NCBI GenBank assembly: GCA_958298945.1
Contig: OY282610.1
Location: 65,717,088 to 65,781,087, forward strand
DNA length: 64,000 bases
Direction: 5' to 3'
Source: Atherix ibis
Taxonomy: Eukaryota > Arthropoda > Insecta > Diptera > Athericidae
Part shown: positions 23,783-35,139 of the stretch, piece after piece
How positions within the stretch are numbered: the stretch's first letter is position 1
Layout: each line of letters starts with the position of its first letter
Notes under the pieces: generated by a model
What the model was told of the DNA's origin: nothing
The model's database searches: none
What the model saw: only the letters and a program-made list of their open reading frames with translations
Position numbers and translations under genes: made by a program

Positions 23783-25434
23783 TTATATAATTCGTACTTT
23801 TATAATAACTTTTCCATAATCTGTCGTGGTTATTAGTGAATGTTGATGAATTTGTTGCCAACGTCGAAATATTGACTTTATATCTGGCCCCAAAAGAAAT
23901 GCATGTGATCGCATCAGATCTCTCGAAAAGAAATCCGTATTTTTACCACTTTTTATAGCTGCATACAGAAGAAATGGATCATCATGTGATCTAAATTAAA
24001 ACAACAGGGAATTGCTTGAAAAATATTCTCCCTTACATTTGGTAATATAACTTACAGATTATTGGCTAAAAATATGCTCGCTGCTTTTTTTATGTAGTTT
24101 AGTTGTACTTTAGGCCATGCATTCATGTGTTTTCTTCCAACAACGAGTATTTTTTTGTTTCTCTGTGCGAAATGATCCACTATTGAACTAACCTTTGAAG
24201 AAAAATAAGAATTTATTAAATATAATTAACAAAAGATGAAAAAAAAATTATTAAATTAAAATTCAATAACTCAATAACGCCTTACTAATTTAGCAAAAAC
24301 AATTGGTTTCTTATTAACGCCTGTAGAAAAAGCAACATTTAAACCATCGATAACATAGTCAAAAGGTGCTTTTTTGTCAAGCAATTGGGTGAACCGTTGT
24401 AGCTCGTCTGGATCAGTTTTCTGGAAAATATCTTTCCGAATTAATACTTTTTCTAAAAACGTTGAACTGAGGGCTTTGAACTCTTCATCAGAAAGAACGA
24501 TATCACATAAATGATTGCGGCATGCCTTACAAATACCGTCCGGCGAAATTACAGTCTTGGACGATGCGATTTCGAATTTATGGAGGCATTCAATTAGTTC
24601 GTTAACAACTGCTTTTGATATTTGAATTTCATTCTTTCCTATGAATTCTAACATCATTTCTAAACTAGTGGTAAATTCCTCTAGTGGCTTATTACTGATA
24701 CCAGCGAAATAATCAATAAAAACATCACACTTAGGCTGCCTTTCAGCAGAAACCATTTCTTTTAGGAGCTGCCAACCCAATTCGTTGTCGTTCGAATTAT
24801 GGAAGCATTTCGCTATCGTGATACTGTATGCACTTGCACTAGGGGTACAAGTTTGCTTCGCCATTTTTAGAAGATTTACACATTCTGGCCATTTTTTTGT
24901 TGTGACTAGTCCATGAATTAAATTCTCGCACATTTCTGCATCTAGGACGGTGTGCTTCTCCATGACTCGATCGCTAATTCTTAAAATCTCTTCACAATCA
25001 GCTGCTGTCAAGCTCCCATTTCTGTAGCTAGCATAATACATTTTCATGAGACGTCCTATTGTCGCATAGTTCGGCTCAATTCCTTCTTGTCTCAGAAATA
25101 ACACATAGTCTTTGGCAAAGTCCAATTCAGTATTTAATTCGAAATTCAATAATATCGCCGCGTCAACGTTCATCTCATTAACGTTTTTCTCATTTGCAAT
25201 TATTAACGAACGAAGATTTTTCCATTCATCGATTGAAATCTTATCCTTTCTGTCCAAATGCTGTCGGAGCACCTTCAAACCTGCGCCGTTCAAACGATTA
25301 AGACTCGGCCTCTGATAGTTGCCGACATTTCGCCGAATATTTAAATGTTTCCTTACATGCAATATCTGTCTCAAAAAAATGTTTTTACTAAAATATCGAC
25401 TAGTAGTTCTTAAAGATAAGACCAACGCCATCAT
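23783..25434 (-). CDS. PRORP: Mitochondrial ribonuclease P catalytic subunit (PRORP/MRPP3)
   Basis: Exons 24286..25434, 24056..24192 and 23783..23990 (minus) give 497 residues; human PRORP is 583 and the Drosophila orthologue is called mulder. Residues 1-30 are a basic, acid-free presequence ([16 protein letters not shown]) fitting mitochondrial import. Residues ~80-290 are helical PPR repeats. Then comes the CXXC zinc-binding element (CKACRNHL) and the NYN metallonuclease: [12 protein letters not shown] (first catalytic Asp), [30 protein letters not shown] (paired Asp), [10 protein letters not shown], and [10 protein letters not shown]. Donors are GTAAGG and GTAAGT. It cleaves 5' leaders from mitochondrial pre-tRNAs as part of a three-protein, RNA-free complex. 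The second codon is also ATG. Head-to-head with the phosphatase gene across 1.1 kb. Confidence 0.95.
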
Positions 25435-25459
25435 CTTTCAAAATTTTTACTTATCATCA

Positions 25460-25495
25460 GTCGGAATCTTAGATTCTTTAATCTAAGGTCGGAAT
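25460..25495. mobile_element. Minimal CTTAGATT-family remnant with 8-bp direct repeats
   Basis: Twenty bases, CTTAGATTCTTTAATCTAAG, equal the two termini of the dispersed element joined with no interior. They are flanked on both sides by GTCGGAAT (25460-25467 and 25488-25495). This fits an insertion whose body was lost, or an excision footprint, with an 8-bp target duplication. It lies 26 bp upstream of the PRORP start codon, within its likely 5' UTR or promoter. Confidence 0.75.
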
Positions 25496-26514
25496 ACTAC
25501 CCGGTATTATTGCGGTCAAAAGAAAAAGAAGACAACATTTAGAAATCGCACAAATTGTCAATAACAACTGTGGTAGGGTTAGGTTTTATTTGACAAATCA
25601 TTAGAAAAAAAAGTAGTCAAGAAATATGCCGGTATCAGCTGTGCATCCGATGATATCAAATGTTTATAAAAACTAAAATCCATTTTCATAATCGAATATG
25701 TATTACATATTCGATATCTGCATAATATTTTTCATTTCTTTCATTCAATTTACGAAAATTTTCATTCATTCAATGTTTTTATAGAAAACTAAAAAAAAAT
25801 ATGTTTATCAATATAATGAATAAATTACTATAGACTTTTAAAAAAACCATATATTTGATAAAAGTAAAATAATCAGAAAAATAAATCAAAAATATTTCTC
25901 TGTCCGAAATAAAAACATGGGAAATTTATATATTATTATGTTGGTATTAGAGGGAAATTTTCATCTGAGAACTGTCAAAATTTCAATCCAGTTACAATAA
26001 TAAAATCCAGAAACATTTTTCAACTGGAAATTCTTTTGTAAGAATATCGTTGATACTAGTAATATTTCATAATAATAAAATTTTTAGTTTTAAGGAATAA
26101 AATTCTCCCTGAATATATTGTTTATTTCGTGTATTTCATACTCAGATTGTTTAATATAAGTTTTTGAAAATAAAAGCGGTTAATGTATGATTAAAATATA
26201 TATATTAATGTATAGATAGATAGGAAGGCATTAACTACCGCCTTATGTTATTTATGGTTTATTTATATTGAATTATGTAAATATAAGTACAACAATGACA
26301 CATTATTAATATCTGTTGCTTGAATGAAAATGATTTTGCGCAACAGGAGTTCAAAGCTCGTACAAGTGTCAAAATATAGTTACGTAGTTAGTACAATAAG
26401 ATGCTAGTTGAAATTAAGTAGTTTAAATTTGGCCGGTTAGATTAGAAAATCGACTATTTTATGTGAAGATTAATATTGGCCAGTAGTTTTCTCGTCTACG
26501 GAGTAGGAGGTGTT
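25496..26514. other. Shared upstream region of PRORP and the DUSP12-like gene
   Basis: About 1 kb of AT-rich sequence between two divergent start codons, so it probably holds both promoters. No TATA box, insulator or other element can be assigned by eye. Confidence 0.5.
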
Positions 26515-28140
26515 ATGATGGCAGGAAACGCAGCAGTGAACACTGCCGTAGCGGCAAAATATCATCAAAAAACAAATTTGCTGCGAGCAGATTTCGATGG
26601 TGGACCAGTTAGTTGTGACCAAATTGAAGCACATCTATTTTTGGGTATTTATAAAAGAAAACCAATCGAATTGCAGTAGTTGTGAGTAGTGGCTTTTGTC
26701 TACAAATGAATTCGATCAATTTGATTACAGCAAATGTTACTACTGCCACTAACCTGGAGACTTTGAGAAATTTACACATCTCCTACATTCTGACACTGGA
26801 TTCGGTGCCACTTCCAGCGCACATAACCCAGGTCCCATTTCTCACAACAAAATACATTCATAGTAAGTATTTAACTGAATATTATTCAAATGCGTACGTA
26901 AACAAATGCTTCTTTTCTACAACAGTTTCAGATGTACCCAAAGAGGATTTACTTTATCATTTGGAAGACTGTATTCAATATATCGATCGTGCTATTTTGG
27001 AAGATAAAAATATTTTGATTCATTGGTGGGTTGTTGGCTGTTTTTAGCTAAGTAGAGACATTACTCTCTACTTAGTAAAAATACCATTTAAATATTTCCC
27101 TTTATTTATATGATCTGTATTTGTAGGATGTACATAAAAAAATACGCAATAATTAAGATAGATACGGAATTACCTTATATAATTTATTTAATATTAAATA
27201 ATGTAAATGAACTAAAGTTTCCTAAGCTTTTATATATGTAATTGTAACTTTTGAAGGAGGATTCGCATTTAATGGACTCCTCTATCAAAGCAATTAAAAG
27301 GAACATTTCCTTACACTATTCCTTTTAATACTAAATGGAGGACTTCGTTTAGAAAGTTTCACTAAAAATGTTTGTAAAAATTTTTTTTTATCTGCATATC
27401 AAGTTATTTCTAAATGAATATGTATGTGGAAACAAGTTTGTTATATTTAAAAAAATTGTTCAACATTTTTATGCAAATTTTGTTTGCGTAATATTCCATC
27501 AATATTATTTTATAAAAAGTATTTCCTAATTATAAAATGGTTTTTAGCTTATAAACACAGTTTTTGTACAAATTTACAGTGTACAATTATAATCTTTAAA
27601 AATTCCTAATTTGAAAAAAAAAACAATTTAATCAATTCAAATTAAAAAACTTTTGTGACTAGATACGAATTCTAAAAGTTGTTAGAATATTGGAATGAGA
27701 TTTTTATACTTGCCTGCGAAACCGTGGTGCATTCACTATTCAGTTGTCGCTTTAAGTTAAAACAAATTTTTTGTTCATTTTTACTTATTAATACGAAAAT
27801 TTTAAATTATCAAAAAAATATGCTAACTAAGTACAAAATATTTAACATAACTAATATTAATTGATTGAATTTTTAGTTATTATGGTGTAAGCAGAAGCGC
27901 TTCAGTAGTTATAGCATACATTATGAAAAAATACGAATTAAATTATACACAAGCATTTGAATATGTTAAAAAGCGACGTGCACTTATAGGACCAAATTCA
28001 GGGTTTATATTACAGTTAAAATTATTTCACAAAATGGGATATAAAATTGATCATCAATATCCAAAGTATAAAATATTTCGACTACGTTTGGCCGCCGATA
28101 AAGTACGGAAAGGTATATTTTGAAATTTTATAATTATTAT

Positions 28141-28173
<33 letters not shown>

Positions 28174-29695
28174 TATTATTATTATTATTATTGTATATAA
28201 AATGTAATGAAATCAGTCGTATGTACAATAACAACATAATTTGTAGATCTGGAAAAATTATCATCACTTTACTAATTTCTCAGTTCCTAAAACATTTTTT
28301 CCTATTAGAAACCGGGATGTATTGCTATGATTTAATTAGTATAAATTAATCAGCTAAGTTTTAGAAACATTCTAGAGTAGTAAATGAGACCGCTTTCAAT
28401 GTTTGATAGTACGTTTTTTCAATGTGACATCTAAGCAGTTATATCTGCCTGCACGGACTTAAAATGCTTAAGCGTGCATACAATCGATTCCGATTTTCTT
28501 GCCACAAAACGCAATGACATTTATTACCAGAAAATATATTGGCACTTAATTCGGGTTGGTTTCTAATAGGTATAATAAAGTAATTACTTTTTTTGTATGA
28601 AAAGTTGTTAGTGCAACTTCTTCTCTATCATTCTAATATGTATATTTGAAAGGTGACAATAATTTATTCATATCTGTAAACTTCATATAAAAATCTGCAG
28701 AGGATTCAACACTTACTTTTATTTCACTTTTTCAATTTCTGATTATGATAGCAAAAATTCTTCCACAAAGCTGTATGGATCTGATCAAGCCCGATCCTGG
28801 TTTAATACAGGAAAATCCGGAACCAATTGTTTATCGTTGTCGGAAATGTCGTAGAATAGTAGCGACAAAATCGAATATTATTAGCCATGCACCAAAGCGT
28901 CAACAACAACCGCAACAGCAAGAACAACAAGAAGGACTAAAACAGCAGCAGCAAGAACAACAAGAAGTACAACAACAGCAACAGCAGCAACAACAAGCCC
29001 AATTAACTTATTTGGAGCAATCGCATTATAATATTGCACATGCTATTCAGACAAATGATGAAGTTAATTCGGGATTAAATAATCAAAGCAATATTATAAC
29101 GAGTTCAAGCCATCAATTGGACGAACGGAATAATGAATTGCCGACTAGTAGGCATTTAATTGATCAAATAGCAGAACAAATTCGAACATTGTCGACAAGT
29201 GAAGAGAAATCATCAGAGGAGGATGCCGTGTGCAAAAGTATACTTTTCGTTGAGCCAATCGCTTGGATGAAAGACATTTTGACGCAGACTCAAGGACGGC
29301 TGAAATGTCCAAAATGTACACAAAAACTAGGCAATTTTAGTTGGATTAACGGTTTGTATTACTATTATAACGTGTAGTTTTTATTCGATTACATCTAAAC
29401 TGTAAATTCTTCTAATACCACCCATTTTTCTTCTAAATATACCTTCATTATAGTATTCGATTTCTATCTACTGTATTTTATTTAAAAATGTTCCTTTTAT
29501 AATGTTTAATTTACATGTATTACTTTTCTAATTATATTATAAATTTCCTTTTATTTCTTTTTATTATGTTTTTTTTCTCTCTTTGAAACAGGATGCCAAT
29601 GTCCGTGCAATACGTTGATATCGCCAGCATTTTATTTCATCCCGTCAAAAGTTGAACTATCGAAAATAGTACAGAATGTTCAAATGACTGTCTGA
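26515..29695 (+). CDS. DUSP12: Dual-specificity phosphatase, DUSP12/YVH1 type, with poly-Q insert
   Basis: Exons 26515..26644, 26731..26862, 26926..27025, 27877..28112, 28752..29351 and 29592..29695 give 433 residues with all phases consistent; human DUSP12 has 340. The catalytic domain spans ~30-200. The signature HCYYGVSRS is assembled across intron 3 (the Cys codon is split TG|T), giving C-X5-R, with a general-acid Asp expected in the ISDVPKEDLL loop. The C-terminal zinc domain holds YRCRKCRRIV, LKCPKCTQKLG, NFSWINGC and QCPC, the YVH1 signature. Yeast Yvh1 and human DUSP12 act in 60S ribosome maturation. The extra length comes from a Gln-rich segment (codons 28897-29000, mostly CAA/CAG). 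Start: tandem ATGs at 26515 and 26518; the frame is open upstream but without ATG. AATAAA follows at 29706-29711. Confidence 0.93.
28128..28196. repeat. TAA/ATT trinucleotide microsatellite in intron 4
   Basis: ATT/TAT units followed by about ten AAT units and then ATT units form a self-complementary simple repeat just after the donor site of DUSP12 intron 4. Its inverted arrangement allows a hairpin of about 25 bp. Confidence 0.9.
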
Positions 29696-30480
29696 TGATG
29701 TCAGAAATAAAAAAATCAAACAAGAATCAAGTAACGAAAAAGATACAATAAAATAATAAAAAAGAATAATAAATATTTAACTTATAACGAACAACCGTTA
29801 TAGTATTATAAAATATCTAAAAATCAATTATTGTTATTGGTATTTACAATTGCAATTTAAAGCGTTATTAAAATTTTTTCGCGTGCTACTTGACGTACTC
29901 TGTAGTACAATTTATAATAATAATAATAATAATAGCACTAGAAAACAAATTAAATTAAAAAATAGGTCGAATGAGTAAGTTGTGCTATTTTTGGTGTTTA
30001 CTAGAAAAACTTTTTCATAGAAAAATGCTCTACTATTTGAAATTTACTTATTTTTAACTGAAATTTCTGTTTTTTTAAACTGGACTTAAAGGCAAAGTGA
30101 TATTCATAAAAATAAATTGAAAATCTACAAAAGTTCTTCTTTTTCTTGACTGTAGCTATGATTGCATCTGATAAATTTGACTAAATTGTATACGATGCCC
30201 CAAAATTCGGAAAGAATAAGTCGAGAGCCATTTACCCGAAATGCTGCAAGAATATTGAAAATGGCATTCGCTGTGAGTTGTGATAACATAATTTTTGCAG
30301 TGGTCTTGCCACCGAACAATTTGCTGTCGCTATAGTTAGCGCGGTTCCCTGATTCTGCATCGATTGTGAATATGCATCTGATAAAGTTATGCTTGGCATA
30401 CTGTTATCCGAATTCAACAAATTGCAAGATATGTGTGAAGGTATCCGGTATTATTGTAGAGTTACAACAGCGGATGCCAA
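29696..30480. other. 3' flank of DUSP12-like gene, no gene seen
   Basis: Contains the DUSP12 poly(A) signal and a short AAT repeat at about 29920-29935. Short minus-strand frames at 30125-30420 overlap one another and have no recognisable motif; the segment may be the 5' part of the non-LTR remnant that follows. Confidence 0.45.
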
Positions 30481-30499
30481 ATAGTTTATTAATTTTAAA

Positions 30500-32560
30500 C
30501 CCTCCATCTTAACGTTAGTTGCTCAGCATACTTCTGAAAAATTTGCTAAGTTGGAGACTGAGCTTAAATTGATTAAGGAGAATGTTAGTGGCTTTACAGG
30601 TGCTTTGACCAGTATGAAAACTAAACTGGACAATGAAGTACTAGACTTAAAAAACCTGGAGGAAGATAATGAAAGGTTTCTACGGTTGGCTAAGTGCAAT
30701 CATATTCTGGTATTTAGGATTTTTAAACTGTTTCTGATGTACGTGAGGTTGTTCTCAAGGTATTTAAATTGTTAAATCCAGATATTTAGCTCCGATATCT
30801 CAAACTGCGTCTGGATTAATAAGAATCGTATTGTGACCCTTCATTTTCTAGAAATTCAAAACCAGTTGATGTCCAGCTACTTCTAGCGGGGAAGTAATAT
30901 CCTTAAGGAGATCTTGTCAGCAACCGAAATTGAGAGTCGCGTTTATTTCAATGACAATCTTCCTCTAAAAGCTCTCTGCTCTGGCCATATTTGCTAGAGG
31001 TCTCAAAAAAAAGAGGGTAAACAAGGCTTTTTCATCGGAATAGTGAACATCACAGTTGAGAAGAATGGTGATAGTGCAGTTGTGGTGAGTTCTGTGGTAG
31101 AGCTCATTACACTTGCCTCTTGATGTTTAGCAGCCTGATCATCTATATTATTTTCATACACAATATGATTTGTAAAAATTTATTTTCCTTTTTAGTTTAC
31201 TTTGGTTTTTTTTTTAAATTTTTATTTCATTTATCTACTTTTATTATTATTATTATTTTTTTAGTAAGATAGCAAAGTATGTTTATAATGTATTACAAAA
31301 TAATTATTGTATTATGGGATTCATTTTGCTGTTGCCCATCGTGGTGGTCTCTTGTGGCAGTTGTGGCTGCTCTCTATCCCAAGGTTTATGGCATGATACT
31401 GAGCATGATGCCGGATAATTTGTCTAGTTTTGTGGAAAGCGAAAACCGAGCTATCTCTATTAAATTCGGCTGGAATCAGGATTTTCTTAACGTTGGACAA
31501 ATGAATGAGCAGAGTATCAAACCCTCTTTGCATGCCTCCAAGTTTGATGAGCTTAAATCTATGCTCCAAAGGAATCGTTTATATATGGTAGGCATTACGG
31601 AGTTTTGGCTTAAACCGTATGTTACCGATGCCACAATTGAAATAGAGGGTTACCACGTTCACAAGCATGACATATTGGGGTATAGAGGTGGATCTGTAGC
31701 AATGCACATCAGCAAAAAATGCCACTCTAATATCACCTTGGAGTGGAGGTTGTGCACAATAATTTACCTACGTACTATGGTCATGGTCCTGACTCACCAT
31801 GTTTATTTCGCAACATACTTTCATCTTCCTTTCTACAGAAGTAAGTGCTGCCCCTGAAAATCGTGATATAGGAATACGGGACTTTGGTAGTGTAGATTAA
31901 GAAGAATAAAACAATAGTAACACTGAATTTAAACATATAAGCATTCTACCGGTATTATTGAAAATATTTGAAAAAGTGATAAGAAGCAAAATTGTTCATC
32001 ATCATAGAACTAAATCAGCCCTAATAGACATTACTGACACCATCAGACGGAACATCGTCACAAAAAATATTTCCATTTAGCTACTCTTGGACTTAACCAA
32101 ATTTTTTGATTCGCTTGACCACAGTCTCCTAGTTAGTAAACTTAAAAACTAGTTCAAATTTTCTTCTAGTGCCTGTAATTTCATTTTTTCCTATCTAGAT
32201 TCTAGGTCCCAAATCGTATGCTTTGGTACAATGTGATCTTGTTGTATTTTAACAGGGGTTCTTTAAGGTTCTTTTCATTAATGATCTATGCTCGTGTGTC
32301 CAATTCTCCTTGAGCACCTGTTTGCGGATGATGTCTAACGTTTGCATGCATTTCCGGTATCTAGTCATTTACAATGTCTCTGAAATAAATATTAACTTTC
32401 AAGCCATTGCAAATTGGGCTGCTCGGAACAGGTTTATCTTAAACCCTGATAAGTTTCAGTCAATTGTGTTTGATGCACCGTTTGGATCTGACATGTCAGT
32501 CTGTCCCTTTGTGCTGAATGGTATTGAAATTCCTTACTTTTCGCAGATATTGATCTGATG
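30500..32560 (+). pseudogene. CR1/Jockey-superfamily non-LTR retrotransposon remnant
   Basis: ORF1 remains lie at 30551-31100: a coiled-coil frame (LKLIKENVSGFTGALTSMKT) and a later piece with VYFNDNLPLKALC and VEKNGDSAVVV. ORF2 starts with an AP-endonuclease segment at 31495-31730 (SLHASKFDELKSML, VGITEFWLKPYVTDA, IEGYHVHKHD, YRGGSVAMHI). RT blocks follow: SILPVLLKIFEKVIRSK near 31945 and LLLDLTKFFDSLDHSLLVSK near 32085, then IANWAARNRFILNPDK near 32405. Stops, frameshifts and a deletion between the RT blocks show long decay. The catalytic YADD block is not visible. Confidence 0.85.
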
Positions 32561-34866
32561 CTTGACAGAAAATTGTGTTGGCATCCCCATTACTTAACGC
32601 ATAGTTGGGAGAATTGGTTAGTTTATTGCCACTCGATGACTAATTAGCTCTTCTGCTCATAAATATTGTAATTTTATCTGTTGCTTGGTTTTTGTATTTT
32701 TTTTTCTTGGATCTGTCTGCGGGCTAGGGGTTTTGGGAGTAGTTATGTCCCTCGCAGCTGTCGTTATGGGAGTATCAGCTGAATGAATCTAATGCTACAA
32801 ACACACATCAGGTATCGATAATACGTTGCTAAATACCAATGGAAAAAGCTTATTATAGACACTTTAAAGTGAGATAGCAAAAAAATAAGAAAAAATATTT
32901 TAACAAAAGAAAAAATTCCACCGTTTTTTCCAAGGAAATAATTTATTCTGCCTTTTTCGAATAAATCAAAATAATTTTTTTTTATCTTTCGTACTAACTT
33001 AATTTATTATTTTCTTTTGAATCTATAGCAAAAGTTATATTCTTTTATATAAGTGTGTCCCAAAAATTACGGAACTTTATATTTAAATCATACAACATGC
33101 AGCGCCATCTATTGAATATTTGCAGCATTAAAAAGATCGGTTATTTTTGGGACAAACTGTGTATTATTAACGGTGCAGCAAGCTTGAGTTCGACTCAGTT
33201 GTGCGTTCCAGAGTAGAAAAATTCATATACCATATTTTAAATTTTTTCGATATAACTTTTCTAGTACTTCAAAAGTATAATATTTTACCATTGTGTATCT
33301 ATGAGTTTGTTATTTTTGGTGCTTAGAAGCATAAATTTATTAGTATATTTTTGTTCTGCTAATTAGCAATGAGAATGCAAAAAAATGAATTAACTACTTG
33401 CAAAATTGTTTGTTCAAAAACAAAAAGAAAAATACTAAATAATAAAATGGTAAAATGTCCATTAGTTAAAACAAACAAGAAGTAACAAAAACGATTTTTC
33501 AAATATTAAAAAAAAACCATTATAATCAAGTTCTAATAATAACAATAATTAAATTAATAATAATATGTGAAATTTTGTTTTTGTTTGTGCATTGTATATT
33601 ATATAAATTATTAAAAAAATGTCAAATAACGAGGATGCTTTAGTTAAAATGTAATATAATAAAAAGCAGAAAGAAAGATGAAAATAACATCTTTCTAAAG
33701 AACTTAAAATAGTATAAGAAATGTTCAACACCAAAATGGTTTAATAGCAATAATTTTGAACGAAGATAATTCTAAATATAAAGAATGTTTGCACTATAAC
33801 TTATTACTGAATAAAAAATATTTTTTGGTACAAAATAATGTACTGAGATATGTTTTTGTAGCATTTAATAAAAGTTTTCTTAAAGAATGCCTTAAGGTGC
33901 GCATATAAACGTTCTTCAACAGCCGCACTACTCTTTGAATATGATAGTTAATGATTACTTATATTATCATATAATAAAATACGTTAAAATTCAAATTGTT
34001 TCATAAAAAATAAAATAATATCAAGCAACTATGAAAATGTATACTTCTTCGCCATTGAAATAGAAATTTAAGAATAAAAAAATTATCTGTAAATTCAAAA
34101 GTTGAAAGTTTTATTTAACAAATTATTTGAAAGTGTTGGCAAATGTTTTCTTTTGAGTTACAGAAAAAAATTAAGATATTGAGTGCAAATTTGTACTAAT
34201 TTTCTTCGCAGTAATTCGGTTACTTTAACTAATCAGTTACTTCTATTGCCTTTAATTTTTTTAGTGCTGCTTGCAGATTAATAAAATTTAATGTTTATTC
34301 AAAACTATTTAAGTAATTATTTACATATTATCTGAATTTTGTTAAATTTTTCAATATTAATTTTTATTAAATAATAACTAAATTATTTTAAAACAAGAAC
34401 TAAACTGTTTATGCTAAACTAAAACTCAATGAAAAAAAGTCGGAACTATTTACACATATGTGTAAGTAAATTTGGAATTCTGTTTTTTGCAAACTGACAA
34501 ATAGTGAAATGTTTAAAAAAATTTTAAGAAATTCTCTCAATTGCAGAAAATGAACTTCCACATGACTTTGAGAAAATGGTCCTTAGAGTAGTGCGGCATG
34601 GCTGTTCGAGCCTTAATTGAAAAAATATAATATTTTGTTAATAAGATGCTATGGTGTTGAAAACCTCATATATGCATATATGAGTAACAGTATTAGTAAA
34701 ATTATTACATTGCCGAATTTGTTGATTTGGTAAATTTGATTGTGATTTATATATTCGTATGTACATCCTATTATAAATTTATTGCCATTTAATTATTATA
34801 GCATATTTATAATAATAATAAACAAAAGAAAATATGTTATACTTAATAAAATGTATTTAGAAATGA
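32561..34866. other. AT-rich region, no gene
   Basis: Nothing coding is recognisable. A 105-bp unit at about 33054-33155 starts TGTCCCAAAAATTA and ends with the inverted TTATTTTTGGGACA, and contains GCGCCATCTATTG; it may be a very small mariner-derived element. The rest is low-complexity AT-rich DNA. Confidence 0.45.
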
Positions 34867-34972
34867 AAATATTATTATAAAAGGCAAAAAATAATAATAT
34901 TAGAACATAAAAAATATATATTTTTTATGTTTTAATATTTTTTTTTTGCCTTTTATAATAATATTTATTATA
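34867..34972. repeat. Near-perfect palindrome, ~50-bp arms
   Basis: AATATTATTATAAAAGGC with the following ~33 bp is inverted after a short centre at about 34919 (GCCTTTTATAATAATATTT). A few mismatches and a T-run length difference interrupt the stem. It lies 22 bp before a second, perfect hairpin. Probably a palindromic MITE or a foldback mutation. Confidence 0.75.
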
Positions 34973-34994
34973 TTATTATATGTTAAAAGGCATT

Positions 34995-35080
34995 ATATGG
35001 TAATCATCTGAACTATGTACTTGTAATAAAATAAAATGGTTATTTTTTTTACAAGTACATAGTTCAGATGATTACCATAT
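34995..35080. repeat. Perfect 32-bp hairpin with 22-nt loop
   Basis: The arm 34995-35026 (ATATGGTAATCATCTGAACT plus 12 bases) is exactly complementary to 35049-35080. Unlike its surroundings the stem is mixed-sequence rather than AT-repeat. Size and loop resemble a small-RNA precursor, but a short palindromic insertion is equally possible. Confidence 0.85.
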
Positions 35081-35139
35081 AAATGAAATAGTATATTTTG
35101 CGTTTTTTTAAAACTATTTATGAAGAATAAAATTGCAAT

